From: Pseudomonadota bacterium | Lineage (GTDB): Bacteria; Pseudomonadota; Gammaproteobacteria; Xanthomonadales; SZUA-38 | Direction of reading: 5' to 3' | Length of the DNA: 64,000 nucleotides | Assembly (NCBI GenBank): GCA_039033415.1 | Contig: JBCCCR010000006.1 | Coordinates: 124,001 to 188,000 of the forward strand | In this document: piece after piece, positions 1-8,538 of the stretch | How the letters are laid out: each line of letters starts with the position of its first letter | Numbering within the stretch: position 1 is the stretch's first letter | Made by a program: the position numbers and the translations under genes | Notes under the pieces: generated by a model | The model's input: only the letters and a program-made list of their open reading frames with translations | Told to the model about the DNA's origin: nothing | Databases searched by the model: none

Positions 1-504
1 GCGCGACGCGGTCGGCAGATATTCGAAGTGTCCATAGCGGAGCGTCAGCGCTACCTGGCCGCCCGGCAGCCGCGCCGCGAGGGCCGTGTCCCGGGTACCG
101 GCAAGCGGTGTGAGCCGGAGGTTACGCAGGTCGACTCGCCCCCCGGGACCCGCAAGCACCGATCCTCCGTCGAGCAGCAGCGAGCCGCCGCGGAGCCGGT
201 TAAAGCGACCGAGCGTCCCGTCAAACTCCAGCGTGCCGGTCCGGCTGATTGGCACATCGAGCTTCAGCCTGCCGCGGCCATCAGCCTGCGGTTCGTCTGC
301 TCCCTCCGTTTTGAGACCGAGGTTTTGCAGTGCTTTGGCGTCGAACCACCAGCTCGCCTTACCGCCGACGGCAGACCACAGTGCCTCCTCCGCCGGTGCT
401 GGCCAAGGCAGCGCCAGCAGAGCCGTGAGGGCCACGCCGGCCAACAGAGTGCGCGTAAGCTTGGCCGGTCGGGCTTTCCATTGGATGTACGGTGAGTGGT
501 TCAT
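1..504 (-). CDS. Secreted protein of unknown function, N-terminal part (cut by window edge)
   Basis: An open frame runs on the minus strand from ATG at 504-502 to the window edge without a stop (168 codons seen). The N-terminus is a clear Sec signal peptide: basic residues K10, R12, K15 and R18, a hydrophobic core around residues 19-34 and an APA cleavage site near residue 38. The visible mature part is Trp-rich at its start (SWWFDAK) and then Gly/Leu-rich with alternating polar and apolar residues, which would suit a beta-rich periplasmic or outer-membrane protein. I do not recognise the family. No good Shine-Dalgarno sequence precedes the ATG. Plus-strand open frames over the same bases look like shadows, because only this strand gives a signal peptide. 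Confidence 0.72.
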   Translation of the reverse strand, partial: MNHSPYIQWKARPAKLTRTLLAGVALTALLALPWPAPAEEALWSAVGGKASWWFDAKALQNLGLKTEGADEPQADGRGRLKLDVPISRTGTLEFDGTLGRFNRLRGGSLLLDGGSVLAGPGGRVDLRNLRLTPLAGTRDTALAARLPGGQVALTLRYGHFEYLPTASR

Positions 505-659
505 CGACAACGACAACTCAATCGGAGAATTCAGTGAGTAGTTTAGCCCGCCGCCGCCGGCGTGCCGTTAAGGCAGGTTACTTTCGTCGGCCGCCTGCTG
601 CCCTTGGTCAGAGTCTGGCTCAGAGTCCGGTTCAGTATCCGTACCGGAACCCGATTGCT

Positions 660-1211
660 TCAAAGGTCAGCACCCGCGTCGACCAGCCCGCGGTAGATCA
701 GCTCGGCTGCGGCCTGGGCGCTGTAGCGATCCGTGTCGACGGTCAGCAGCGGTTCGGGCAACGCGGGAAAATCGAAGCCACCGGCGCGCTCAATCTCCGC
801 GTACAGCTTCGGGTCCGTCAACTTGCCAAACTCGTGCCGGCTGGCGTTGTCCAGGCGCCCTAGGAGCGAATCACGACTGACCGTCAGCGCCACAAAATGC
901 ACGTGGCCTGCGGGACCGTGCGGATCGGTGACCGCCGCAGTCAGCTGATCGATGAGCGCCGGGTCGACGCTGGCCTCTGGATGGAAGGTAAAGATGAATG
1001 ATCGGCGGTGCCGGGCGGCTGCCTCAAAACAGCTTCGCCACAGCGCCGCCCGCAGCTCCTGAAATCCCGGCGTACCGAATTCGAATAACGTGCTGGCCGC
1101 ATCGACGGCAAGATGGTTGTGCAGCAGCGGCAGACCGGTGAGTTCACTCAGCGCCCGACCGATGGTGTATTTGCCGGCCGCCGCCGGGCCGTGGATGAAT
1201 ACCAGATCCAT
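660..1211 (-). CDS. P-loop kinase-like AAA-type ATPase (small)
   Basis: A 183-residue protein starting MDLVFIHG with a Walker A motif GPAAAGKYT at residues 8-16, followed by the HNHLAVD segment seen in shikimate/gluconate/adenylylsulfate-kinase-like proteins. It resembles the uncharacterised small cytosolic nucleoside or metabolite kinases; the substrate cannot be read from the sequence. The ATG at 1211 lies 5 bases after the stop of the SDR gene upstream, so the two are probably translationally coupled. An in-frame GTG at 1220 overlapping the SDR stop is the alternative start. It is the last gene of the minus-strand operon methyltransferase-SDR-kinase. Confidence 0.8.
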   Translation of the reverse strand: MDLVFIHGPAAAGKYTIGRALSELTGLPLLHNHLAVDAASTLFEFGTPGFQELRAALWRSCFEAAARHRRSFIFTFHPEASVDPALIDQLTAAVTDPHGPAGHVHFVALTVSRDSLLGRLDNASRHEFGKLTDPKLYAEIERAGGFDFPALPEPLLTVDTDRYSAQAAAELIYRGLVDAGADL

Positions 1212-1216
1212 TGAAC

Positions 1217-2206
1217 TCACTCAGTCTCTACCGGGTAAGGACCCTCATCGAACGACTGGTCGTGATAGCCCTTACTGCCCACAGTCCGCGCCAGCTCGCT
1301 CCGAGGATCGCGCCCTTCGGCCAGCGCCTTGAGCACCGTTTCAAAACTGTATTTGGGTCGCCAGCCCAGGATCGAGCGAGCCCGCTCGTTGACGTAAACC
1401 CGATCGAGCGTCGGAAACATCTTCCAACCCAGCTCCTGATAAATCGCCTCAAACGCAGGAATCCGCCGCTTCAGAACCGCCGGCGCGTCCCGGCGCAGCA
1501 GTTCCAGGTCTTCCTTGAGGAACGGCGTGGTTGCGCTGATGATCAGACGCTCGAAGTCCAGCTCAGGCGCCTTCTCCGCCGCGAGCAGGTGAGCGTCAAC
1601 GATATCCGCGATATCGACTCGGCGGTGCAGGTACTCATTCGCCTTGGCGTTGGCGTCCTCATAGGATTCCCGGATTTCCCGGCTGTCGTCTTCCTCGGGG
1701 AAAAACCGCGAGGTGCGCAGCGCCAGACACGGCAAGCCGAAGCGACGCTGGAATAGATGGCAGAGGTCCTCCGCAGCGGTTTTGGTGGCGCCATAGATAT
1801 TTTTGGGCACCGAGGGCATCTGCTCGGTGATCCAGGCCGCAGGCTCGCCGGCCGGAGGCTTCAGATTGCCCCCAAACGCGCTGGTGGTGCTGGTAAAAAT
1901 GAAGGCATTGACGCCAGCACGCAGGGCCGCCTCCAGCAGCGTCAGCGTGCCGGAGATATTGGTATCTACAAACTGCTGGCGGCTGTGGGTGGCCACATGC
2001 GGCTTGTGCAGGGTGGCGGTGTGATACACCACCGACACGTCGCGCATACACTCGGCCACCAGCTCGGGATCGTCGACCGAACCCTCGTGTGAGGTAGTGT
2101 ATGAAGGGGTCAGATCCAAGCCGACAATGCGGCATTCCCCGGTCAGTCGGCGGACCAGTGCGTCGCCCAGATGGCCGCTGCTGCCGGTGACCAGGACACC
2201 GCTCAT
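1217..2206 (-). CDS. NAD-dependent epimerase/dehydratase (extended SDR)
   Basis: A 329-residue extended short-chain dehydrogenase/reductase. The N-terminal Rossmann motif TGSSGHLG (residues 7-14) binds NAD(P); the catalytic Ser/Thr segment FTSTTSAFG (about 103-111) and YGATK (Y138, K142) complete the active site. The family acts on nucleotide sugars or related sugars in the cytosol; the substrate is not evident. The start ATG overlaps the stop of the methyltransferase-like gene by 4 bases (ATGA), and the P-loop kinase follows after 5 bases, so all three genes form one tight operon. A sugar-modification role is an inference from the combination only. Confidence 0.88.
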   Translation of the reverse strand: MSGVLVTGSSGHLGDALVRRLTGECRIVGLDLTPSYTTSHEGSVDDPELVAECMRDVSVVYHTATLHKPHVATHSRQQFVDTNISGTLTLLEAALRAGVNAFIFTSTTSAFGGNLKPPAGEPAAWITEQMPSVPKNIYGATKTAAEDLCHLFQRRFGLPCLALRTSRFFPEEDDSREIRESYEDANAKANEYLHRRVDIADIVDAHLLAAEKAPELDFERLIISATTPFLKEDLELLRRDAPAVLKRRIPAFEAIYQELGWKMFPTLDRVYVNERARSILGWRPKYSFETVLKALAEGRDPRSELARTVGSKGYHDQSFDEGPYPVETE

Positions 2207-2883
2207 TGCGCCGCGCTGGTGACCCCGAGTGATACCTCAGCAAAGCGGCCCAATCGACCCTGCCGGTTCGCGCGAAGCTGACCCAGACGCTGCCAGCCAG
2301 CGATCGCGTCCTGCTCGCCGCGACGATGGGTGTCGTCGAGCAGGATGACGCAATCTTTAGCGAGCTGGTCCTGCATGACGGGCACCAGGCCGTAGCGCCC
2401 TCCAGAGGTGGAACTTGGCGGGCCATCACAGACCACTAGACGAAACGGATCAACGATCTGGGCAGGTGCCTGATACCACTGAAAGTTGTCATAGTCGGTG
2501 AGCGGTGCATACCGCATCTGAACATGCTCGAACCGCAGAGCCTCGAGAATCCGACACAGGTAGTCGTACCAGTCGCGGTTGTGTTCCAGCACGCGTATCG
2601 GCGTTTGTCGGTGGCGCGTCAGGGCCCCCATCAGCAGGGTTGTGGCTCCGGAGCCACACTCCAAGATAGGGCCTGGGTTACGGCCGACGTGGCCGGCGAC
2701 AAAGTTCAGGTAAGAAAAGCCCGCGGCGTAACCCAGGTTGCCCCAGGCGAGCGCCAAGCGGACCACGTCACCGCGCGCCGGCAGCTGACCCCGCTGGGCA
2801 CCGCGGGTCAGCCTGCGACACGCCGCGGCGAGCGCGCGCGATTTCAGTGGGAATGTGGCCGCACGAAACTGTTTCATCACCAT
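2203..2883 (-). CDS. Class I SAM-dependent methyltransferase-like protein
   Basis: 226 residues from ATG 2883, chosen because AGGAGGGG stands 7 bases upstream; the open frame extends farther 5' but without such a site. A Rossmann-type SAM-binding glycine motif is visible (ILECGSGATT, residues 73-82), followed by an acidic strand end (VLEHNRDWYD) and a LVVCDGPP segment, all in the order expected for class I methyltransferases. Substrate unknown. First gene of the operon with the SDR and the kinase. The 188-bp intergenic region upstream separates it from the TonB receptor, which lies on the same strand. Confidence 0.78.
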   Translation of the reverse strand: MVMKQFRAATFPLKSRALAAACRRLTRGAQRGQLPARGDVVRLALAWGNLGYAAGFSYLNFVAGHVGRNPGPILECGSGATTLLMGALTRHRQTPIRVLEHNRDWYDYLCRILEALRFEHVQMRYAPLTDYDNFQWYQAPAQIVDPFRLVVCDGPPSSTSGGRYGLVPVMQDQLAKDCVILLDDTHRRGEQDAIAGWQRLGQLRANRQGRLGRFAEVSLGVTSAAQ

Positions 2884-2939
2884 GGAAGGTCCCCTCCTGG
2901 TTGAGTCTTGTGAAGTTGTCGTTTTCATATAGCCGCAAC

Positions 2940-3045
2940 ATTGATCGGCTATGCTTCGCCCCGCATCAGATGGCAGTCTGATGCAGATGGACAATTCAGT
3001 TTGACCCTCCCCGCTTGCCCGGCGCTCTCGCCGGGCATTTTTTTT
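2940..3045 (+). ncRNA. Candidate small RNA on the plus strand, ending in an intrinsic terminator
   Basis: All genes on both sides are on the minus strand, yet the gap between them holds a strong plus-strand terminator at 3016-3045 and, just before it, a perfect 8-bp hairpin (GCATCAGA at 2963-2970 with TCTGATGC at 2977-2984). The order hairpin, linker, GC-rich hairpin, eight T residues is that of a short independently terminated transcript. No coding frame is evident. I could not find a convincing sigma70 promoter (a lone TATGCT stands at 2950-2955), so the 5' end is a guess. Confidence 0.3.
3016..3045 (+). terminator. Intrinsic terminator, plus-strand direction
   Basis: Perfect 8-bp stem GCCCGGCG (3017-3024) and CGCCGGGC (3029-3036) with a 4-base loop, extended by a T-A pair, followed by eight T residues (3038-3045). 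The T-run is on the plus strand, so it would stop transcripts running rightwards. On the minus strand no T-run follows, so it is not the terminator of the TonB receptor gene. Confidence 0.8.
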
Positions 3046-3071
3046 GCGGGATTACAGCTTCGCGCGTTGTC

Positions 3072-5249
3072 TTATTCCCACCGACCCCGGAATGTCAGGC
3101 CCCACACTCGAGGCTCGTTGACGAAGCCGGTGTTGTTATTGAAGTCGATACCACCAATCAGGTTTTCTTCGTCGGTGACGTTACGACCGAACAACGAGAA
3201 ACGATACTGATCGTTGTTCATCGAGTAGCCAACTTCCAGACCCAGCTCGGAGTTACCGCTGTGGTTAAACTCGCGGCTCTCGTAGATAAAGATCTCCGTG
3301 CGTCCGGTCCGAACGTAGTCGAGGCCAAAAAACACTTCGTTACCGTTGCTCAGCGGATAAACGTAGTCCGCCGTCACGTTGAACGTCGAGCGCGGCGCGT
3401 TGGGGAACGGGTTGCCGTCAACCTCGGCCACAAGACCGGCCGGTGACATCACCAGCGGATCGGTGGGGGTACAGATCTCGGAACCACAAACCGGCACCAG
3501 GAGGTTGGAATCCTCGATTTCGGTGTAGTTATAGGCATAACCGGCGGCGATCGTCAGATTCTCAGAGGCGGCCCACTGGATGTCGGCCTCGATACCGTAC
3601 CCGGCACCGCCCTCGACGCTGACGAGCTGAACGTTATTGCCGGTGCCGCCGACAGCGGTCAGCTGCAGGTCTTCGATATCGTAGACGTAAGCCGTGACGT
3701 TCGCCCGCAGCTGGTCATCAAACAGCTGACTCTTGACGCCGAACTCCAGCGAATCGATGATCTCGGACGCGGCGGTTGACGGCTGTCCGCCAAACGCAAT
3801 GTCCCGGCCCTGAATCGACGGGCCGCGGAAGCCTCGTGCGTAGCGGCCGAACACGTTGACGTCGTCGTTGACGCGGTAAGTCAGGCTGATGTCGCCACTG
3901 AGCTCATCGTCTTCAAGGTTAGTGGTCGGCACCGGAGCACCGGGGTTGTTAAACGCGTTGAGCTCTTTTTCGTCATTGGTATAGCGAATGCCGGCCGTCA
4001 CCGTAGTGCGGTCATTGAGGTCCCAGGCGCCCTGTGCGAACAGCGCCCACAGCTCATCATCGCGCGTGATGGTCGACGGCGGCACAAAGCCCGGGTCGGT
4101 GACGTCAGTCAGCTCACTCTCGAAATAATAGAAGCCGGCCTGCCAGCGGAACGATTCAGCGGTGTCGCTGGCCAGTCGAATTTCCTGGGTGAACTGATCG
4201 GTGTCGGCCGTGCCGCCGGTAGCTGAAGGAAAGGGAATCGGCCCGGGAAACTCTACCGGCAGAAAACCCGCGCCAAACCCGCCGTCGATGTCGCCAAACG
4301 CCGTACGTTCGCCGTCATCGAAGCCGGTGATGGACGTGAGCACCATGTCACCCAGATCCCAGTTAACCTTGGCGGTGAAGCCCCACTGCTCCATGTCGCC
4401 GATCGCCTGGCCGGCATCGTGGTAGACGCCGTCGCGGTCGAAGTTCTGATTCAGGCGATTGCTGCCCGGCGTCAGGATGTTGGCCCGGAAATAGGAAGCG
4501 GGACCGTCCAGATCGCGCCACCGGAGGGTAAACAGCGCGTTCAGATCGTCACTCGGTTCCCACAGCAGCTTGGCGCGCAGGGCGAACTCTTCGTGCCCGC
4601 CTTCGACGTCGTCAGCACCGGTAAACAGGTTGTCGATCCAGTCATCGCGCCGGTTGGCGAGGAAGGAGATGCGACCGGACAGCGTCTCGGACAAACCGCC
4701 ACCGATGCCGCCCTCAGCAATCACGGTGCCTAGCCGGCCAACCGTCAAACCGAGATCGGCCTCGAATTCCTGGCTGGGCCCTTTTGAGTCGATCTTCACC
4801 AGACCTGCTGTCGTGTTTCGGCCGAAGAGCGTTCCCTGCGGCCCCCGAACCACTTCAACCTGGTCGATATCGAAGAGCGGGAAGCTTTTCAGGATCACGT
4901 TTTCCATGACCACATCGTCCATGATCACCGACACCGGCTGCGATGCGGCGTTATCAAAATCGATGTTGCCGAGGCCACGAATGTAAAAACGCGGCGCGAC
5001 GCGACCGTTGGAAGACTCCACATAGAGTCCCGGGACGCGCGCTGACAGCGCCAACACATCGGCACCGCCAGACAAGACGGCAGTCACCGTACTGTTGTCT
5101 AGCGCGGCGATGGAAATCGGCACGTCCTGAAGGTTTTCAGAGCGTTTCTGGGCTGTTACGACAATTTCTTCCAGAACCTGCGCAGAGGCGGTGGAGCTGA
5201 GGCCTACAGCGATGGCTGCGGCGAGGGTGGTCAGTCTCTTCATGTCCAT
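3072..5249 (-). CDS. TonB-dependent outer-membrane receptor
   Basis: 725 residues. Signal peptide at 1-23 (cleavage after ASA), then a TonB box [10 protein letters not shown] at about 27-36, a plug domain with the hallmark [16 protein letters not shown], and a 22-strand-type beta barrel ending in the short aromatic strand TFRGRW. This is the iron-complex/sugar-transporter-like class common in aquatic Gammaproteobacteria; the ligand cannot be deduced, and no transport or catabolic genes stand beside it. AGGAG lies 12 bases before the ATG at 5249; a second ATG two codons on is possible. A TATACT hexamer at 5302-5297 (minus strand) could be its -10 box, but no good -35 was found. Confidence 0.94.
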   Translation of the reverse strand: MDMKRLTTLAAAIAVGLSSTASAQVLEEIVVTAQKRSENLQDVPISIAALDNSTVTAVLSGGADVLALSARVPGLYVESSNGRVAPRFYIRGLGNIDFDNAASQPVSVIMDDVVMENVILKSFPLFDIDQVEVVRGPQGTLFGRNTTAGLVKIDSKGPSQEFEADLGLTVGRLGTVIAEGGIGGGLSETLSGRISFLANRRDDWIDNLFTGADDVEGGHEEFALRAKLLWEPSDDLNALFTLRWRDLDGPASYFRANILTPGSNRLNQNFDRDGVYHDAGQAIGDMEQWGFTAKVNWDLGDMVLTSITGFDDGERTAFGDIDGGFGAGFLPVEFPGPIPFPSATGGTADTDQFTQEIRLASDTAESFRWQAGFYYFESELTDVTDPGFVPPSTITRDDELWALFAQGAWDLNDRTTVTAGIRYTNDEKELNAFNNPGAPVPTTNLEDDELSGDISLTYRVNDDVNVFGRYARGFRGPSIQGRDIAFGGQPSTAASEIIDSLEFGVKSQLFDDQLRANVTAYVYDIEDLQLTAVGGTGNNVQLVSVEGGAGYGIEADIQWAASENLTIAAGYAYNYTEIEDSNLLVPVCGSEICTPTDPLVMSPAGLVAEVDGNPFPNAPRSTFNVTADYVYPLSNGNEVFFGLDYVRTGRTEIFIYESREFNHSGNSELGLEVGYSMNNDQYRFSLFGRNVTDEENLIGGIDFNNNTGFVNEPRVWGLTFRGRWE

Positions 5250-5482
5250 GCTTTTCGGAGTCTCCTGCAGCGGATGACGGGGATTGGAAGCGGGCGAGTA
5301 TACCTAATGCTGAGCGGCTTTTGGGGGAGTGGCGCGGCGTCCAGAGTGTGACCAGCACCACCCTCAATAGATTCACGGCAATTTCATGTACATCAAGGCG
5401 CTCGTCACGTCGGCTTAACCGCAAAAGCATGATCTCCGGGTTCTACTCGCCGCTCTTCCCAAACCTGATGAGAGCATCACTC

Positions 5483-5968
5483 ATGAAATTTCTTCTTGCT
5501 TCTGTTCTGACCGCCGTGATGGCGTTTCCGGCCCTGGCGGGTCACCACGAAAAGAAAGACATTGTCGACACCGCTGTTGCCGCAGGCAGCTTCGAGACGC
5601 TGGCCGCAGCCCTGACCGCCGCTGGCCTGGTCGACGTGCTGAAAGGCGACGGCCCGTTCACGGTTTTTGCGCCCACCGACGCCGCTTTTGCCGCTCTGCC
5701 GGCCGGCACGGTCGAAACGCTGCTGAAGCCCGAGAACATCGACCAGCTGAAGGCGGTTCTGACCTATCACGTGGTGGCCGGTAAAGTGAAAGCCGCTGAC
5801 GTGGTTAACCTGACCGAAGCTACCACCGTCCAGGGCAGCCCCGTGAGCATCGCCGTGGAAGGCGGCACCGTGAAGGTGAATCAAGCCACCGTGACCGCGA
5901 CGGACATCATGGCCAGCAACGGCGTGATCCACGTGATCGACGCAGTGATCCTGCCGCCGCAAAGCTAA
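5483..5968 (+). CDS. Secreted fasciclin (FAS1) domain protein
   Basis: 161 residues beginning with a signal peptide ([19 protein letters not shown], cleavage near 19), followed by one complete FAS1 domain: [13 protein letters not shown], the [11 protein letters not shown] core, the TYHVVAG segment and the closing [15 protein letters not shown]1 domains mediate adhesion or bind small molecules outside the cell; bacterial single-domain forms are mostly uncharacterised. The start was placed at the ATG that begins the signal peptide; the frame extends upstream without coding character. It is divergent from the TonB receptor gene and convergent with the cryptochrome-like gene, separated from it by a 13-bp inverted repeat. 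Confidence 0.93.
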   Translation: MKFLLASVLTAVMAFPALAGHHEKKDIVDTAVAAGSFETLAAALTAAGLVDVLKGDGPFTVFAPTDAAFAALPAGTVETLLKPENIDQLKAVLTYHVVAGKVKAADVVNLTEATTVQGSPVSIAVEGGTVKVNQATVTATDIMASNGVIHVIDAVILPPQS

Positions 5969-5984
5969 GCCAGCTTGCCTTTCG

Positions 5985-6015
5985 AGTTTCCCGGAGCTTC
6001 ACGCTCCGGGAAACT
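5985..6015. repeat. Perfect 13-bp inverted repeat between convergent genes
   Basis: AGTTTCCCGGAGC (5985-5997) and GCTCCGGGAAACT (6003-6015) form a perfect stem with a 5-base loop. The right arm and the loop cover the last codons and stop of the cryptochrome-like gene on the minus strand; the left arm lies 17 bases after the fasciclin stop. Neither side has a T-run, so it is not a canonical intrinsic terminator, but it could end or stabilise both convergent transcripts. Confidence 0.75.
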
Positions 6016-7201
6016 GCGACAGATCGGCGACAATCTCCGGGATCCGCTGCCGAAACTGGAAAAACCCTTTCTTGCAGTAAGGCCAGCACACTTCATCCCA
6101 GCGCCGGCTGATCTCCTTAAATCGAATCCCTGCGTCGGCCAACCGGTTGGACAGGTCGTCGATTTGCGTACGTCCTGGCCCGACGGGGCAGCGGCTCATG
6201 ACCACGCTGGCCACACCGTGGTCTCTGGCAAACGCCACCACTTCACCCACGTCGGCCAGTGAGCTTGACGCTCCCACGCCAAAGCGATCGTTCAGCCTCG
6301 CGGTGGCGTCCGACAACGCGCCGCCGCTGAAAGAATCCGCGACGTCACCCCGCAGCTGATTTGACTTGAATCGCCGCAGCGACAGCGATCCGATAGCCGC
6401 AACCTCGCAACCGGCGTCCAGCTCTGGACGGAATAGGTCGGTTTCCGTCAGAAGAAACACGGCACGACCGTCAATGACATCCCGCTGATGCTCAACAGCG
6501 TTAAGCGCGGGGCGCTCCACGTCCGGAAGCTCGCCGGCGCTCTGAGCGAGCCCAGGCGTCTCCGAGAAGCGTCCCTCGGTGAAGCGGCGAATATTGTCTT
6601 CGCGCGCGAGATAGGTTTTGCCGACCGTTTGAAACCCCGCCACCCAGCGCCACGACAACGTATTTGACGCTGCGTCGCCATCGACGAGATGGCGCAAAAA
6701 CCAGTCAGCACCGCGCTCCCAGGGCAGCTTGAGCGTAAAGACCCAAATGCTCGCAAACCACATGCGGGCATGGTTGTGCAGGTAACCAAAGCGGGTCAGC
6801 TCATCAGCCCAGACGTCAAAACACTCGATACCCGTCTGGCCGGCGGTCGCCCGCGCCACGGCTTTTTCCAGTGCCGCCGGCAAAGGAGCGCTCAGGGTTG
6901 CCTGATAATCGTCCCAAACCTGACGATGCTGCTCCAGCCAGCCACGCCAGTAGGTGCGCCACATCACTTCGTCGACGAACTTCTCGGCAGCATCCAAGCC
7001 GTGATGATCCATCGCAGCCTGCACAACCTCCCAGTCGCTCAGCAACCGATGGCTCAGCCACGGCGACAAACACGAGACGTTGTCCCGACGATCCGGACCC
7101 AGGTCGAAGTTACGATCGCGCTGGTATCGGCGACCAGCGCGCGGCAAAAAAGCGTCCAGCCGCTCAAGGCCGGCTTGTCGGCTCGGCAAAAATTCGATCA
7201 T
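5999..7201 (-). CDS. Cryptochrome/photolyase-like FAD protein with apparently permuted domains
   Basis: 400 residues. The N-terminal half (about 1-225) is the helical FAD-binding domain of the cryptochrome/photolyase family: LSPWLSHRLLS (45-55), YWRGWLEQH (84-92), NHARMW (143-148) and DGDAASNTLSWRWVAG (174-189). The usual N-terminal antenna domain is missing. Instead, residues about 240-395 read like that alpha/beta domain placed after the FAD domain: a first strand AVFLLTETDLFRPEL, a helix-strand unit FARDHGVASVVMSRCP, then helix LSNRLADAGI and a KKGFFQFRQRIP end resembling the KVFTPFWR end of normal antenna domains. It follows the DUF2256-DUF3253 gene by 42 bases. Whether it repairs DNA or only senses light is not known. 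The family assignment is sure; the permutation is my inference. Confidence 0.85.
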   Translation of the reverse strand: MIEFLPSRQAGLERLDAFLPRAGRRYQRDRNFDLGPDRRDNVSCLSPWLSHRLLSDWEVVQAAMDHHGLDAAEKFVDEVMWRTYWRGWLEQHRQVWDDYQATLSAPLPAALEKAVARATAGQTGIECFDVWADELTRFGYLHNHARMWFASIWVFTLKLPWERGADWFLRHLVDGDAASNTLSWRWVAGFQTVGKTYLAREDNIRRFTEGRFSETPGLAQSAGELPDVERPALNAVEHQRDVIDGRAVFLLTETDLFRPELDAGCEVAAIGSLSLRRFKSNQLRGDVADSFSGGALSDATARLNDRFGVGASSSLADVGEVVAFARDHGVASVVMSRCPVGPGRTQIDDLSNRLADAGIRFKEISRRWDEVCWPYCKKGFFQFRQRIPEIVADLSQFPGA

Positions 7202-7243
7202 AGAGGGATCTCAAGGGGATGCGGTGATGGGCCCGTCAGCCAG

Positions 7244-7624
7244 CTATTTCACCAGGCGCAAGCGCACCGGGCCTTTTGCCCTGGAGGGATCGATGGGGCG
7301 TCCCCGCTGAAGGATTTCCAGTCGCCCCACGTGGTGAAGCCGACGGGCAGCCATCCGCGTCCGTTCCATCAGCGGCCGCCAGTTGTCCTCATCGGGTGCA
7401 ACGCGTCGCGCGGCCTCGCTCGGACAAATAGTGGCACCGGCGGCCCGCTCGCTTAGCAGCGTCACGATCGCCGCCTCCAGCTCCTGGTCCTCGTCGCGGA
7501 GCCCGCTCTGGCTGCAGGCTTTGGAGCAATACCGCACCTGGTCCCAGTCTCGGGCCCACTTTTTGCGCCAGGTGATGACCCGGCCACAGACCCGACAGTT
7601 TTTTGATTCTCTCTCTCGGCTCAT
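7244..7624 (-). CDS. DUF2256 and DUF3253 domain protein
   Basis: 126 residues with two small domains. Residues 8-40 form a DUF2256 zinc-ribbon-like unit with C10, C13, C33 and C37 and the conserved TWRKKW and DQVRYCS segments. Residues 50-126 match DUF3253, a winged-helix-like domain, with ICPSEAARRVAP and NWRPLMERTR. Neither domain has an established function. DUF2256 genes are often found beside cryptochrome/photolyase genes, as here, where the permuted cryptochrome-like gene follows after 42 bases on the same strand. A role as DNA-binding partner is a guess. Confidence 0.85.
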   Translation of the reverse strand: MSRERESKNCRVCGRVITWRKKWARDWDQVRYCSKACSQSGLRDEDQELEAAIVTLLSERAAGATICPSEAARRVAPDEDNWRPLMERTRMAARRLHHVGRLEILQRGRPIDPSRAKGPVRLRLVK

Positions 7625-7667
7625 TAACGTTCACGAAGCGGGGACAGTTGCTCTGATTCCATGAGGC

Positions 7668-8507
7668 ATGCCTGAGGGTCCAGAAATTAAACGTGTGGCC
7701 GACAAGCTGGCCAAAACCGTGCTCGGGGAGCCGCTGGAAACCGTGTGGTTTGCCCATCCCGACGCGCAACGACACGCGGCAGCACTCACTAACAGTAGGG
7801 TCATCAGCGTGAAGACCAGGGGAAAGGCGCTGCTGACCGCCTTTGACTGTGGTCTCACGGTTTACAGCCACAACCAGCTCTACGGGCGCTGGTATTTTGT
7901 GGCGCGAGACCGGCATCCCAACACCCGGCGAAGCTTGCGGTGGCAGCTGGAAACGGAGAACCGTGCGGCGCTGCTATACAGCGCCTCCGAGATCCGGGTG
8001 CTCGAGTCAGACCGCCTGCAGGAGCACCCGTTTCTTGCCCGCGCGGGCGTTGACGTGCTTTCCGATGATCCGACGCCCCAGCAGCTGTTCAAACACTTTC
8101 GCCAGCCGCGGTTCGCCAGGCGGTCATTGGCCGCCCTGATGCTCGACCAACATTTTGTTGCCGGCACGGGTAACTATCTGCGGTCGGAAATCCTGTTCTG
8201 CGCCGGGCTGCCGCCCGATTGTCGTCTGGCGGATCTCAGCGACGCTCAGGTGCGAAAGCTGGCCAAACAAACGCTGCTCATCACGCAGCGAAGCTACGAA
8301 ACCGGGGGCATCACCAACGACCCCAAAATTGCCGCCAAGCTGAAGAAGCAGGGATTCAAGCGGGCAGCGCTGCGGCATTTTGTCTTCGCGCGCGCGGAGC
8401 TTCCGTGTCACCGCTGCGGCACGCTGGTGAGGCGCATCGAAGCCTCCGGTCGGCGGCTTTATTACTGCCCCGTCTGCCAACCTTCACAAGCGGTTGACCG
8501 GGCGTGA
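7668..8507 (+). CDS. nei: Endonuclease VIII / DNA glycosylase-AP lyase
   Basis: 279 residues of the Fpg/Nei family. The catalytic N-terminus is MPEGPE (P2 and E3), the proton-donor lysine is K53 in TRGKALL, and a C-terminal zinc finger uses C247, C250, C267 and C270. The spacing agrees with Nei rather than MutM (MPEGPE rather than MPELPE). It removes oxidised pyrimidines and nicks the resulting abasic site in base-excision repair. Its place beside three photolyase-type genes and a peroxidase fits a photo-oxidative damage island. The stop overlaps the upstream region of the next gene, so the peroxidase is probably co-transcribed. Confidence 0.93.
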   Translation: MPEGPEIKRVADKLAKTVLGEPLETVWFAHPDAQRHAAALTNSRVISVKTRGKALLTAFDCGLTVYSHNQLYGRWYFVARDRHPNTRRSLRWQLETENRAALLYSASEIRVLESDRLQEHPFLARAGVDVLSDDPTPQQLFKHFRQPRFARRSLAALMLDQHFVAGTGNYLRSEILFCAGLPPDCRLADLSDAQVRKLAKQTLLITQRSYETGGITNDPKIAAKLKKQGFKRAALRHFVFARAELPCHRCGTLVRRIEASGRRLYYCPVCQPSQAVDRA

Positions 8508-8538
8508 AATACCGTTCGCGGTTTTTGGAGACAGCACC

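Noticed and set aside
28-541. Two plus-strand open frames
   Set aside because: They lie opposite the secreted protein on the minus strand, lack binding sites and have Arg/Pro/Ser-rich composition typical of shadow frames in GC-rich DNA.
505-662. Small acidic minus-strand frame (TTG start overlapping the kinase stop, about 31 residues, repeated Glu/Pro/Asp/Ser)
   Set aside because: The TTGA overlap is suggestive, but there is no binding site, no ATG and the product is only low-complexity sequence; not enough to call a gene.
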